From the NCBI RefSeq assembly GCF_002101555.1, contig NZ_LQOL01000081.1:1-64000 (forward strand): a stretch of 64,000 nt of DNA, read 5' to 3'. This DNA is from Mycolicibacterium canariasense. GTDB lineage: Bacteria; Actinomycetota; Actinomycetes; Mycobacteriales; Mycobacteriaceae. A program made the position numbers and the translations under genes. How positions within the stretch are numbered: the first letter of the stretch is position 1; every line of letters starts with the position of its first letter. Of this stretch, positions 6,833-15,439 are shown in pieces. The notes under the pieces were generated by a model, which searched no databases, was not told where the DNA came from, and saw nothing but the letters and a program-made list of their open reading frames with translations.

Positions 6833-7858
6833 ATGGCAGCCGTGCAACGCGAACCGAATGTCGTCGTCCTTGGTGGTGGCTCGTGGGGCACCACCGTCGC
6901 GTCGATCTGCGCGCGCCGCGGCCCGACCCTGCAGTGGGTTCGCTCGGAGGACACCGCCAAGGACATCAACGTCAACCACCGCAACTCCCGCTACCTCGGC
7001 GACGAGGTGGCGCTGCCCGACGGCCTGCGGGCCACCACCGACTTCTCCGAGGCGGCCAACTGTGCCGACGTCATCGTCATGGGTGTGCCGTCGCACGGGT
7101 TCCGGGGCGTGCTGGTGGAGCTGGCTCGCGAGCTGCGGCCCTGGGTGCCGGTGGTGTCCCTGGTCAAGGGCCTGGAGCAGGGCACCAATATGCGGATGAG
7201 CCAGATCGTCGACGAGGTGCTGCCCGGGCACCCGGCCGGCATCCTGGCCGGTCCGAACATCGCCAGGGAGGTCGCCGAAGGTTATGCCGCGGCGGCGGTG
7301 CTGGCCATGCCGGACCAGCATCTGGCGGCCAATCTCGGGAACTTGTTCCGTACCAGGCGGTTTCGCACCTACACCACCGATGACGTGGTGGGCGTCGAGA
7401 TGGCCGGTGCGCTGAAGAACGTGTACGCCATCGCGGTGGGCATGGGCTACTCACTGGGCATCGGCGAGAACACCCGCGCCATGGTGATGGCCCGCGCCGT
7501 CGCCGAGATGTCCAAGCTCGGGGTGGCCATGGGTGGGCATCGCGATACGTTCGCCGGACTGGCCGGGATGGGCGACCTGATCGTCACGTGCACGTCGCAG
7601 CGCAGCCGCAATCGCCATGTCGGCGAACAGCTCGGCCGGGGTAAGTCCGTCGAAGAGATCATTGCCGCGATGAACCAGGTGGCCGAGGGCGTGAAGGCCG
7701 CCTCGGTGATCATGGAATTCGCCGAGGAGTACGGGATCACCATGCCCATCGCGCGGGAGGTGGACGGGGTGATCAACCACGGCGCCACGGTCGAAGACGC
7801 CTACCGCGGACTGATGGTGGAAAAACCCGGCCACGAGGTGCACGGCTCGGGATTCTGA
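6833..7858 (+). CDS. gpsA: NAD(P)-dependent glycerol-3-phosphate dehydrogenase
   Basis: GpsA reduces dihydroxyacetone phosphate to sn-glycerol-3-phosphate for phospholipid synthesis in the cytoplasm. The 341-residue protein has the N-terminal dinucleotide motif VVVLGGGSWGTTVA, the family signature GPNIAREVAEGYAAA in the middle, the catalytic lysine region VEMAGALKNVYAIAVGM, and AGMGDLIVTCTSQRSRNR near residue 245. The length is normal. It is the positional match of gpdA1 (Rv0564c). It is divergent from the DUF1023 hydrolase with about 100 bp between starts. Confidence 0.95.
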   Translation: MAAVQREPNVVVLGGGSWGTTVASICARRGPTLQWVRSEDTAKDINVNHRNSRYLGDEVALPDGLRATTDFSEAANCADVIVMGVPSHGFRGVLVELARELRPWVPVVSLVKGLEQGTNMRMSQIVDEVLPGHPAGILAGPNIAREVAEGYAAAAVLAMPDQHLAANLGNLFRTRRFRTYTTDDVVGVEMAGALKNVYAIAVGMGYSLGIGENTRAMVMARAVAEMSKLGVAMGGHRDTFAGLAGMGDLIVTCTSQRSRNRHVGEQLGRGKSVEEIIAAMNQVAEGVKAASVIMEFAEEYGITMPIAREVDGVINHGATVEDAYRGLMVEKPGHEVHGSGF

Positions 7859-7876
7859 TAACCGCGAGCGCGACGG

Positions 7877-8428
7877 TCAGTTGAAGAACGGGTTGCGTGC
7901 GGTGCCCTCGGGACGGTCGACCAGCGGATTGGTCTGGTTGACGATGAAGCTGCCGGACGGGCTCAGCACGAAGCCCGACTGGTCGAACGAGTTCTGGCAG
8001 GTGGTCATCACGCCGTCGGTGCCGCACGTGATGTTCTTGTAGCTGATCTTGTTGTTCGGCAGCAGCGGGTTGATCTTGCCGACGAGCGACCCGTAGATCG
8101 AGGCGTTGGTCATCGCGAAGGCGGGTGGCCCGACCTGTCCGCCCGTCACGGCGTTGGCCTCGACCGGCGGGGCAGGGATCTGCCCGCCGCAGCCGTAGTC
8201 ACCGGTGGTGCGCATCATGATGCAGGTGAGTCCGCCCGGCACGACGAAGGCGTACATCGATCCGTCGTTCAACATGAACTGTGAGGGCTTGGCCAACTCG
8301 TAACCGCTGATGTTCGGGGGCGGCGGTGGCGGCGGGGCCGGGTCGGCCGCGGAGATGCCGGGCACCCCGACCGCTGCCGCGCCCACGGCGCCCACCAGCG
8401 CGGTCAGCATCTTGCACAGCATGGCCAC
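7877..8428 (-). CDS. Secreted protein of unknown function, proline-rich after the signal peptide
   Basis: The protein is 181-183 residues. A signal peptide (LTALVGAVGAAAVGVPG) is followed by AADPAPPPPPPP, then a domain with GLTCIMMRTTGDYGCGG and ITCGTDGVMTTCQN, four cysteines likely to pair outside the cell. The start is GTG at 8428 or the ATG at 8422, which differ by two residues. It converges on gpsA with an 18-bp gap. I recognise it only as a mycobacterial exported protein type, with no assigned function. Confidence 0.75.
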   Translation of the reverse strand: MAMLCKMLTALVGAVGAAAVGVPGISAADPAPPPPPPPNISGYELAKPSQFMLNDGSMYAFVVPGGLTCIMMRTTGDYGCGGQIPAPPVEANAVTGGQVGPPAFAMTNASIYGSLVGKINPLLPNNKISYKNITCGTDGVMTTCQNSFDQSGFVLSPSGSFIVNQTNPLVDRPEGTARNPFFN

Positions 8429-8440
8429 ACCCTAACTCGG

Positions 8441-8668
8441 TCATCTCGCGCAGGCCAGATCAACGTAAACCGTGGTGCAGCGAACCACCTGCTGGGCGTT
8501 GCCGCGCGGGAACGCCGTGAGCTCGGTGCTACCGCGGCCCGGCCGCACCCCACTGGCGCTGCACCGGTCGATGGAGCCGGCGCCGACCTTGGTGGTGATC
8601 ACGCGGTGGCCCTCGGCCTCCAACTGGTGCATATCAAATGCAAACAATGCAATTCCGGCCGAATTCAT
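8441..8668 (-). CDS. Small ORF coupled to trcS; possible truncated secreted-protein relic
   Basis: The ATG at 8668 overlaps the trcS stop (ATGA), suggesting translational coupling. The C-terminal two thirds (HRVITTKVGAGSIDRCSAS and CTTVYVDLAC, with conserved-looking cysteines) resembles a family of small secreted mycobacterial proteins that normally carry an N-terminal signal peptide. Here the first 15 residues (NSAGIALFAFDMHQ) are not a convincing signal. It may be a decayed gene whose front end was replaced at the junction with trcS, or a functional cytoplasmic variant. Confidence 0.45.
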   Translation of the reverse strand: MNSAGIALFAFDMHQLEAEGHRVITTKVGAGSIDRCSASGVRPGRGSTELTAFPRGNAQQVVRCTTVYVDLACAR

Positions 8669-10134
8669 ACCAATATCGGGGACGGAACCAGCGGCAAAAC
8701 GACGGTGAAAGTCGTTTTATCAGAGGATGATTCGACGCTCACCGAGCCCTTGTGGGCTTCCACGATGGACGCCACGATGGCCAGCCCGAGTCCGGTGCTA
8801 CCCAGCTCCCGGGACCGGGACTTATCGGCGCGGACAAATCTCCCGAACAGGTTCGGCAACAATTCCGTGTCAATTCCCGGACCGTCGTCGGTGACCGTCA
8901 GCCGGGCGTGGTCCCCATCGGTGCCCAGCCCGATCGTCACCGTCACGCCAGGCGGGGTGTGCATCCGCGCATTGGCCAGCAGGTTGCCCAGCACCTGGTG
9001 CAGCCTGGCCCGATCACCACGGACCCACACCGGCGCGTCGGGCAGTTGCGTCACCCAGTAGTGCGACGGCGCCGACACCGCGATGTCGTTCACCGCGTCG
9101 ACCACCAGATCACCCAGATCGACGTCGTCGGTTTCCAGGTCCTGTCCTTCACCGAGCCGGGTCAGCAGCAGCAGATCCCCCACCAGACCCGTCATCCGGC
9201 GGGCCTCCGCCTCGATGCGCGCCAGGGCGTACTCGGTGGTCGGTGGCAGCTCGGCACTGTCCTGCCGGGTCAGCTCGGCATAGCCCTGGATGGCCGCCAG
9301 CGGGGTCCGCAGTTCGTGGCTGGCGTCCATCAGGAACTGCCGGGTCCGCCGGTCGGAGGCCGCCAGTTCGGACAGCGCGCTGTCCACGTTGGCCAGCAGC
9401 CGGTTCAACGCCTCGCCCACCACCCCGACCTCGCTGTCGGGATCGGTGTAGCGCGCCTGCACCCGTGCGGTGATGCGGTGATCGTCGGCGTCCAGACGCA
9501 GGGTGGCCACCTTGGCCGCGGTCGACGCGACCCGGCGCAGCGGCCGCAACGCGTACCGGACCACCATGACCGTGCCCAACGCCGTCACCACCAACGCGAC
9601 GACGATGATCACCGCCAGCGTCACCGTCTTGCGGGCGATCACCTGGTTGGCGCTGTCCAGCGACACCCCGCACACCAGGAAGTCGCCGTCACTGGATGGC
9701 TCGGCGGCCATCCGGTAGGCGCCCAGCTCGGGCAGCTTCACCGTCCGCGGCCCTGCTCTGGACCAGTCCATATTGTCCAGCGCGGTCACCACCGCTCTCG
9801 GCGCGGGCCGCGGTTCACCGTCGGAGAACACCGCCGACTGCACCACCTCGCCGTCGCGCACGAGCGCGATGAGGTTGCCCGGGGCCTGCCCGACGAACGC
9901 CGACAGGGCGTCGGCGTCGATCACATGCCCTTCGTCATCCTGCTTGAGCCGGAACTTGTGGAACGAATGGCTGAACGCCGCCAGCGAGCGCGACAACTCG
10001 GTATCGCCCATGGTGCCCACATACGTGCGCAGGCTGTACACCGACAGCACGCCGACCGCCAACAGTACGACGGTGACGACGGCCGTCACACCGAGCACCA
10101 ATTGCCGGCGCAACGACCGGGGCCACCAGATCAC
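8665..10134 (-). CDS. trcS: TrcS-type sensor histidine kinase
   Basis: This 489-residue membrane kinase has a first helix at about 12-33, an extracytoplasmic sensor region to about 170, a second helix at about 172-194, a HAMP linker, and then the HisKA domain with phospho-acceptor His273 in MDASHELRTPLAA. The ATPase domain shows the N box (LGNLLANARMHTP), G1 (DDGPGID) and G2 (GSTGLGLAI). It overlaps trcR by 4 bp, as expected for a kinase that phosphorylates the adjacent regulator. Its signal is unknown. Confidence 0.88.
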   Translation of the reverse strand: MIWWPRSLRRQLVLGVTAVVTVVLLAVGVLSVYSLRTYVGTMGDTELSRSLAAFSHSFHKFRLKQDDEGHVIDADALSAFVGQAPGNLIALVRDGEVVQSAVFSDGEPRPAPRAVVTALDNMDWSRAGPRTVKLPELGAYRMAAEPSSDGDFLVCGVSLDSANQVIARKTVTLAVIIVVALVVTALGTVMVVRYALRPLRRVASTAAKVATLRLDADDHRITARVQARYTDPDSEVGVVGEALNRLLANVDSALSELAASDRRTRQFLMDASHELRTPLAAIQGYAELTRQDSAELPPTTEYALARIEAEARRMTGLVGDLLLLTRLGEGQDLETDDVDLGDLVVDAVNDIAVSAPSHYWVTQLPDAPVWVRGDRARLHQVLGNLLANARMHTPPGVTVTIGLGTDGDHARLTVTDDGPGIDTELLPNLFGRFVRADKSRSRELGSTGLGLAIVASIVEAHKGSVSVESSSDKTTFTVVLPLVPSPILV

Positions 10135-10913
10135 GCCGGATCGCTGGACGGCCGCAACATGTAGCCCACGCCGCGCACCGTGTGGATCATCGGCGCACGA
10201 TCGGTGTCGACCTTCTTACGCAGATACGAGATGTAGAGATCGACGATGCTGGACTTGCCACCGAAGCCGTAGTTCCACACCCGGTCCAGAATCTCGGCGC
10301 GGCTGATCGCCCGGCCCGGATTGCGCATCAGGTACCGCAGCAGTTCGAACTCCGTGCCGGTCAGGGCGATCGGCGCGCCGTCCCTGGTGACATCGCGGCT
10401 GGCACCGTCGAGCTTGAGGTCGCCGACCGTCAACACCTCGTCGGCAGGCGGGATGGTGTGGCTGGACCGGCGCAGCAGGCCACGCAGCCGGGCCACCAGC
10501 TCTTCCAGGCTGAACGGCTTGGTCATGTAGTCGTCGGCACCGGCGGTCAGGCCGGACACCCGGTCCAGCACCGAATCCCTGGCGGTGAGGAACAGGGTCG
10601 GCGTGTAACCCTGAGCTTCCCGGACCCGCTGCAAGATCTGCATGCCGTCGATATCGGGCAGCATGATGTCGAGCACCACCACGTCGGGTTCGGTCTCGTC
10701 GAATTTGGCCACCCCGTCTTTGCCGTTGTGCGCCACGTCGACAACCCAGCCCTCGTAGTGCAGAGCCATCTTGACCAGATTGGTCAGCGCCGGCTCGTCG
10801 TCCACCAGCAGCACCCGGATGGGCGACCCGTCGGCGCGATGGATCTTGGGCAGCTGGCCCAGGATCGCCTGGCGCGGCTGATGGGTACGGGGAGGTAGCG
10901 ACATCGTGGCCAT
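10131..10913 (-). CDS. trcR: TrcR-type OmpR-family response regulator
   Basis: This 260-residue regulator has an N-terminal extension (RQAILGQLPKIHRADGSPI) that, from memory, is nearly the same in M. tuberculosis TrcR. A receiver domain follows with acidic pair DDE near 38-40, phospho-acceptor Asp82 in VVLDIMLPD and Lys in YMTKPFSLEE. The C-terminal winged helix ends GVGYMLRPS. M. tuberculosis TrcR activates its own gene through AT-rich upstream sequence; the AT-rich 344-bp gap upstream here fits that. The gene pair lies between gpsA and htpX, where M. tuberculosis has no two-component system, so it has a different genomic position in this organism. Confidence 0.9.
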   Translation of the reverse strand: MATMSLPPRTHQPRQAILGQLPKIHRADGSPIRVLLVDDEPALTNLVKMALHYEGWVVDVAHNGKDGVAKFDETEPDVVVLDIMLPDIDGMQILQRVREAQGYTPTLFLTARDSVLDRVSGLTAGADDYMTKPFSLEELVARLRGLLRRSSHTIPPADEVLTVGDLKLDGASRDVTRDGAPIALTGTEFELLRYLMRNPGRAISRAEILDRVWNYGFGGKSSIVDLYISYLRKKVDTDRAPMIHTVRGVGYMLRPSSDPA

Positions 10914-11257
10914 ACACCCATTCTGCGGACCGTGCAGGGCACTGTCACGGACTTCATAGCGAGTTCTTAGATGTTACAACGATATGACTCACGTCACTTT
11001 GCCCAGGGCCAAGTGACACGCAACGAAACAATCTGCGGTACAAAGCCTTTCACAGCACAATGAAAGGCAGCACACAGAAGAAGATTTGGGTTCGATATGC
11101 AAGTCCGGATCTTCCTTGACCGCACGTCAACACGATAAATACTCTCGCCCTTAGCAATTGCCCGCAGAACATCGTAAAAGTCTGCAATGCAAGCTATTTC
11201 GTTCCAACGGCGACAAAGACGTCGTTTGTGCCCACATTCCCGCGATGGAGTTTTCAC
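10914..11257. promoter_or_regulatory. AT-rich divergent promoter region of trcR and the SulP gene
   Basis: This 344-bp gap has no credible gene and is clearly poorer in G+C than its neighbours. It must hold the trcR promoter (minus) and the SulP-carbonic anhydrase promoter (plus). It contains an 8-bp inverted repeat GCCTTTCA (11045-11052) and TGAAAGGC (11061-11068). TrcR autoregulation through AT-rich DNA is known in M. tuberculosis; binding here is inferred. Confidence 0.5.
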
Positions 11258-13399
11258 ATGCGACAAACAATTCTGCGGTATGACCTACCTGCCTCGCTGG
11301 TGGTGTTCCTGGTCGCCTTGCCGCTATCCCTGGGCATCGCGGTCGCCTCCGGCGCACCGGTGCTGGCCGGCCTGATCGCCGCCGCCGTCGGCGGGATCAT
11401 CGCCGGCGCACTGGGCGGTTCACCCTTGCAGGTGAGCGGCCCCGCCGCCGGCCTCACGGTGATCGTCGCCGGCCTGGTGGCCGAGTTCGGCTGGAAGGTC
11501 ACCTGCGCGATCACCGTGTGCGCCGGGATCCTGCAGGTGCTGTTCGGCCTCAGCCGCGTCGCCCGCGCGGCGCTGGCCATCTCCCCCGTCGTCGTGCACG
11601 CGATGCTCGCAGGCATCGGCATCACCATCGCGCTGCAGCAGGTGCACGTGCTGCTCGGCGGTAGTTCACACAGCTCGGCATGGGCGAACGTGACCGAACT
11701 GCCCGGCCAGATCGTCTCCGCGCACGGCCCGGGGCTGTTCCTCGGTGCGCTGGTGATCGCGATCCTGGTGGGCTGGCGTTGGGTACCGGCGCGCGTCCGC
11801 AAGGTGCCCGGGCCGCTGGTCGCGATCGTGGGCGTGACCGCGCTCAGCGTGGTCGCCTCCTTCGACGTGCCCCGGATCCAGCTCGACGGCTCGCTGCTGG
11901 ACGCCTTCGCCCTGCCGAGCCTGCCCGAGGGCAACTGGGGTGCGTTCGTCACGGGTGTGCTGACGGTGGCCCTGATCGCCAGCGTGGAGAGCTTGCTGTC
12001 GGCGGTGTCGGTGGACCGCATGCACACCGGTCCGCGCACCGACTTCGACCGTGAACTGATCGGCCAGGGCGCGGCCAACATCGCCTCCGGTGCCGTCGGC
12101 GGGCTGCCCGTCACCGGCGTCATCGTGCGCAGTTCCACCAACGTCACCGCCGGCGCGAAGACCCGGGCGTCGGCCATCCTGCACGGCGTCTGGATCCTGG
12201 TGTTCGCGGTGCCGTTCGCCGGACTGGCCCAGCTGATCCCGTCGGCGGCGCTGGCCGGACTGTTGATCGTCATCGGCATTCAGCTGGTCAAGGCAGCGCA
12301 CATCGAAACAGCCAGGCGCACAGGTGATCTCGCTGTCTACGTGGTCACCGTGCTGTGTGTCGTGTTCATGAACCTGCTGGAGGGTGTGCTGATCGGGCTG
12401 GCCCTGGCCGTCGCCCTGACGGTCTGGCGGGTGGTGCGCGCCAAGATCGCCGCCGAGGAGGTCTCGGACAACCACTGGCGGGTCGACATCGAGGGATCGT
12501 GCACGTTCCTGTCGCTGCCGCGACTGACCAGCGTGTTGGCCACGGTCCCCGGCGGCACACACGTCACGGTCGACCTGACCGTCGACTTCATCGACCACGC
12601 CGCGCACGAGGCCATCGAGGAATGGCGCCGCCAGCACGAGGCATCCGGGGGCACCGTGCACATCCACGACCTGGGCGCCGTCGAGATGGGCAGTGCGGTG
12701 GACGGGCCGCCCGAGCGCGGCTTCACTCCGTTCGACAAGCGTTCCGGCGTGGTGCCCTGGAGCTCCTGGCAGCAGAAGCAGGCGCCGTCGGTGCTGGACG
12801 GCTTGGCCACCTATCACCGCAGGACCGCGCCGGTGCTGCGCCCGCACCTCAAGGAGCTGGCCGACGAGCAGCAGCCGAAGACGCTGTTCCTCACCTGCGC
12901 GGACTCCCGGGTGGTGCCCAACGTCATCACCAGCAGCGGCCCCGGTGACCTGTTCACCGTCCGCAACGTCGGCAACATCGTCGCGGCCGGGCAGAAAGAT
13001 GCCTCGGTGGAGGCGGCCATCGCCTTCGCGGTGGACCAGCTCGGCGTGTCCTCGATCGTGGTGTGCGGGCACTCCAGCTGCGGTGCGATGAAGGCACTGC
13101 TGCACGGCGCTCCGGACGACGCGCACCTGAAATCCTGGCTGGCACATGGCAATCCGACGCTCGAAGCGTTCGGCGACGGCGGCCATCCGGTCGCCCGGTC
13201 GGCGGCGGTCGCCGGCTTCGGCCGAGAGGACCAACTGTCGATGGTGAACATCGCGGTTCAGGTGCAGACCCTGGCGCAGCATCCCCTGGTCGCGGGCCGA
13301 CCCGGCGTCGAGGTGATCGGGTTGTTCTACGACATCGCCAGCGCCGGCGTGCTGCGGGTCACCCCGACCTATGTCGAGACCCTGGTCGGCGCGGCCTGA
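11258..13399 (+). CDS. SulP-family anion permease fused to a beta-carbonic anhydrase
   Basis: This 713-residue membrane protein combines three parts. Residues 1 to about 400 are a SulP transporter with many hydrophobic helices (DLPASLVVFLVALPLSLGIA at the start). Residues about 405-475 look like a STAS domain (VTVDLTVDFIDHAAHEAI). Residues about 510-710 are a beta-carbonic anhydrase with the zinc site CADSR (Cys547, Asp549) and CGHSSCG (Cys603, His605). Such fusions are thought to import bicarbonate or feed it from hydrated CO2; M. tuberculosis Rv3273 has the same build. ATG 11258 is chosen because GGAG lies 8 bases upstream; the frame is open to a GTG at 11228. Confidence 0.92.
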   Translation: MRQTILRYDLPASLVVFLVALPLSLGIAVASGAPVLAGLIAAAVGGIIAGALGGSPLQVSGPAAGLTVIVAGLVAEFGWKVTCAITVCAGILQVLFGLSRVARAALAISPVVVHAMLAGIGITIALQQVHVLLGGSSHSSAWANVTELPGQIVSAHGPGLFLGALVIAILVGWRWVPARVRKVPGPLVAIVGVTALSVVASFDVPRIQLDGSLLDAFALPSLPEGNWGAFVTGVLTVALIASVESLLSAVSVDRMHTGPRTDFDRELIGQGAANIASGAVGGLPVTGVIVRSSTNVTAGAKTRASAILHGVWILVFAVPFAGLAQLIPSAALAGLLIVIGIQLVKAAHIETARRTGDLAVYVVTVLCVVFMNLLEGVLIGLALAVALTVWRVVRAKIAAEEVSDNHWRVDIEGSCTFLSLPRLTSVLATVPGGTHVTVDLTVDFIDHAAHEAIEEWRRQHEASGGTVHIHDLGAVEMGSAVDGPPERGFTPFDKRSGVVPWSSWQQKQAPSVLDGLATYHRRTAPVLRPHLKELADEQQPKTLFLTCADSRVVPNVITSSGPGDLFTVRNVGNIVAAGQKDASVEAAIAFAVDQLGVSSIVVCGHSSCGAMKALLHGAPDDAHLKSWLAHGNPTLEAFGDGGHPVARSAAVAGFGREDQLSMVNIAVQVQTLAQHPLVAGRPGVEVIGLFYDIASAGVLRVTPTYVETLVGAA

Positions 13400-13408
13400 C
13401 CTGATGAC

Positions 13409-13451
13409 TTCGGCGCGCTTACCCGCGGTGACCGCGGGTAAGCGCGCCGAA
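13409..13451. terminator. Perfect 20-bp inverted repeat between convergent genes (bidirectional terminator)
   Basis: TTCGGCGCGCTTACCCGCGG (13409-13428) and its exact complement (13432-13451) flank a 3-base TGA loop. It lies 9 bases after the SulP gene stop and 11 before the htpX stop on the other strand, so a shared terminator is the simplest role. Confidence 0.85.
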
Positions 13452-13462
13452 CTCGCTGGGGG

Positions 13463-14335
13463 TCAGAGGCGGCGGCCCGCCATCCCCTCCAGGCGGCGGA
13501 TCCGGTCCTCGATCGGCGGGTGGGTGGAGAACAGCTTGCCGATCTTCTCCCCGGCCCGGAACGGGTTGGCGATCATCAGGTGCGCCTGGTCGGCCAGCTG
13601 CGGCTCGGGCGGCAGCGGTGCGGCCTGCACACCGTAGGCGATCTTGCGCAGCGCGCTGGCCAACGCCAGCGGGTCACCGGTCAACTCGGCGCCGGACTGG
13701 TCGGCCTGGTACTCGCGCGACCGGGACACCGCCAGCTTCACCACCGTCGCGGCGATCGGGCCGAGCAGCGAGACCAGCAGCAGGGCAAACGGATTGGCAC
13801 CGCCCTCGCGGTTCCCGCCGAACATGCCCGCGAACATGGCGATATTGGCCAGTGCGGTGATCACCGAGGCCAGGGCGCCGGCCACACAGGAGATCAGGAT
13901 GTCGCGGTTGTACACGTGCGACAGTTCGTGGCCCAGCACGGCGCGCAGTTCACGCTCGTCGAGGATGCGCAGGATCCCGGTGGTGCAGCAGACCGCGGCA
14001 TTGCGCGGGTTGCGCCCGGTGGCGAACGCGTTGGGCGCATCGGTGTCGCTGATGTAGAGCCGGGGCATGGGCTGGCGCGCGATGGTCGCCAGTTCCCGCA
14101 CGATCCGGTACATCGCCGGTGCCTGCATCTCGGTGACGGGCTGCGCGTGCATGGCCCGCAACGCCATCTTGTCGCTGTTGAAGTACACGTAGGCGTTCAT
14201 GCCGACCGCGAACAGCACCGACAACCACAGGATGGACGGGTTACGGAACAGCGACCCGATGAAGACGATCAGTGCGGACATGCCGACCAGCAGCACAAAC
14301 GTCTTCATCCGGTTGGCATGGGGATGCCAGGTCAT
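13463..14335 (-). CDS. htpX: HtpX-family membrane zinc metalloprotease
   Basis: This 290-residue integral membrane protease degrades misfolded membrane proteins on the cytoplasmic side. Two hydrophobic helices occupy about 12-50. The zinc motif HELSH is at residues 136-140 and the third ligand region SREYQADQSGAE is near 205-216. Two more hydrophobic stretches (about 152-172 and 182-200) lie between them. Length and motifs are typical of HtpX. AGGAAGGG precedes the ATG. It corresponds to Rv0563 and is followed upstream by the prenyl synthase gene. Confidence 0.93.
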   Translation of the reverse strand: MTWHPHANRMKTFVLLVGMSALIVFIGSLFRNPSILWLSVLFAVGMNAYVYFNSDKMALRAMHAQPVTEMQAPAMYRIVRELATIARQPMPRLYISDTDAPNAFATGRNPRNAAVCCTTGILRILDERELRAVLGHELSHVYNRDILISCVAGALASVITALANIAMFAGMFGGNREGGANPFALLLVSLLGPIAATVVKLAVSRSREYQADQSGAELTGDPLALASALRKIAYGVQAAPLPPEPQLADQAHLMIANPFRAGEKIGKLFSTHPPIEDRIRRLEGMAGRRL

Positions 14336-14407
14336 CGGTTTCCCTTCCTACGAAAGTCGTCGCAACATCTAACGCCGCGCAACCCCCGCAGGTTCCTCAG
14401 TACTCAC

Positions 14408-15415
14408 TCAGCCGTGCCGGTTGACGGTGTAGTCCACCAGCGTCGCCAACGCGGCCCTCCCCGGCCCGTCCGGCAACAGGTCCAGCTCGGCGCGGGCCTG
14501 CCGGGCGTAGTCGGCGACCGCCTCCTTGGCCCGCGTCATGCCCGCCGACCGGCGCAGCAGCGCCAGCGCCTCGGCCACCTCGGCATCGTCGTCGACGGGG
14601 CCGTCCAGCAGCATCCGCAGCCGGTCACCGTCGGCACCGGGTTCCCGCAGGGCATAGAGCACCGGCAGGGTGTGCACGCCTTCCCGCAGGTCGGTGCCGG
14701 GCAGCTTGCCCGACTCGTCGGGATCGCTGTCGATGTCGATGATGTCGTCGGAGATCTGGAAGGCAGTGCCGACGATGCCGCCGAGACGGGCCAGCCGCTC
14801 GATCTGCTCCTCGTCGGCGCCGGAGAAGGTGGCGCCGAACCGGCCCGACGCGGCGATCAGGCATCCGGTCTTCTCGTAGACCACCTTCAGGTAGTGCTCC
14901 ACCTCGTCGGCACCCGTCACCGCGCCGCGGGTCTCCCGCATCTGGCCGGTGACCAGCTGGGCGAAGGTGTCGGCGATCACCCGCACCGCGTCCGGGCCCA
15001 GCCGCGACACCAGCCGCGACGCCGTCGCGAACAGGTAGTCACCGGCCAGGATGGCGATGTTGTTGCCCCAGCGGGCGTTGGCACTGTCCGCGCCGCGGCG
15101 GACCTGGGCCTCGTCCATGACATCGTCGTGATACAGGGTGGCCAGGTGCACCAGCTCGATCACCGCACCCGCGATGGCCACATCGGGATGGTCGGGCCGC
15201 GGTCCCAGCGACGCCGAGAGCACCGTGAACAGCGGCCGGAACCGCTTACCGCCGGCCTGGAACAGGTGCTGGACGGCCTCGGCCATCAACTCATCGGCTT
15301 TGCCCAGCTCGGTGGACATCAGGTCCTCGACGCGGGCCACCCCCTCGCGTACCCGTGTGGCAAACTCCGGGTCCCCGAAGTCCACCCCCGCCACCACGCT
15401 CGCCGGTGTCCTCAT
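14408..15415 (-). CDS. grcC1: Long-chain polyprenyl diphosphate synthase (menaquinone tail)
   Basis: This 335-residue trans-prenyltransferase elongates allylic diphosphates with isopentenyl diphosphate. It shows GGKRFRP, the first aspartate-rich motif HDDVMDE (Asp97, 98, 101) and the second ISDDIIDI (Asp223, 224, 227). The residues before the first motif suit a long product, consistent with a nonaprenyl tail for menaquinone-9; chain length is inference. ATG 15415 gives the length I remember for Rv0562. Only 24 bp separate it from the divergent menJ start. Confidence 0.9.
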   Translation of the reverse strand: MRTPASVVAGVDFGDPEFATRVREGVARVEDLMSTELGKADELMAEAVQHLFQAGGKRFRPLFTVLSASLGPRPDHPDVAIAGAVIELVHLATLYHDDVMDEAQVRRGADSANARWGNNIAILAGDYLFATASRLVSRLGPDAVRVIADTFAQLVTGQMRETRGAVTGADEVEHYLKVVYEKTGCLIAASGRFGATFSGADEEQIERLARLGGIVGTAFQISDDIIDIDSDPDESGKLPGTDLREGVHTLPVLYALREPGADGDRLRMLLDGPVDDDAEVAEALALLRRSAGMTRAKEAVADYARQARAELDLLPDGPGRAALATLVDYTVNRHG

Positions 15416-15439
15416 TCGTCCAACATACTGTGAGGCGTT
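15416..15439. promoter_or_regulatory. 24-bp divergent gap between grcC1 and menJ starts
   Basis: The two start codons face away from each other with only 24 bases between them. Each promoter must therefore lie inside, or overlap, the other gene, and the transcripts may be leaderless or overlap at their 5' ends. No ribosome binding site is obvious on either side. Confidence 0.5.

Noticed and set aside
11026..11280. Repeated TTCTGCGG/ATCTGCGGTA words before and inside the SulP gene
   Set aside because: Short, imperfect, and one copy lies in coding sequence; no regular spacing.
11666..13282. Minus-strand open frame of 538 codons opposite the SulP-carbonic anhydrase gene
   Set aside because: Composition (His, Gln, Arg rich) and antisense position mark it as a shadow.
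13520..15433. Plus-strand open frame of 637 codons across htpX and grcC1
   Set aside because: It spans two convergently motif-rich genes on the other strand and has no family-like sequence.
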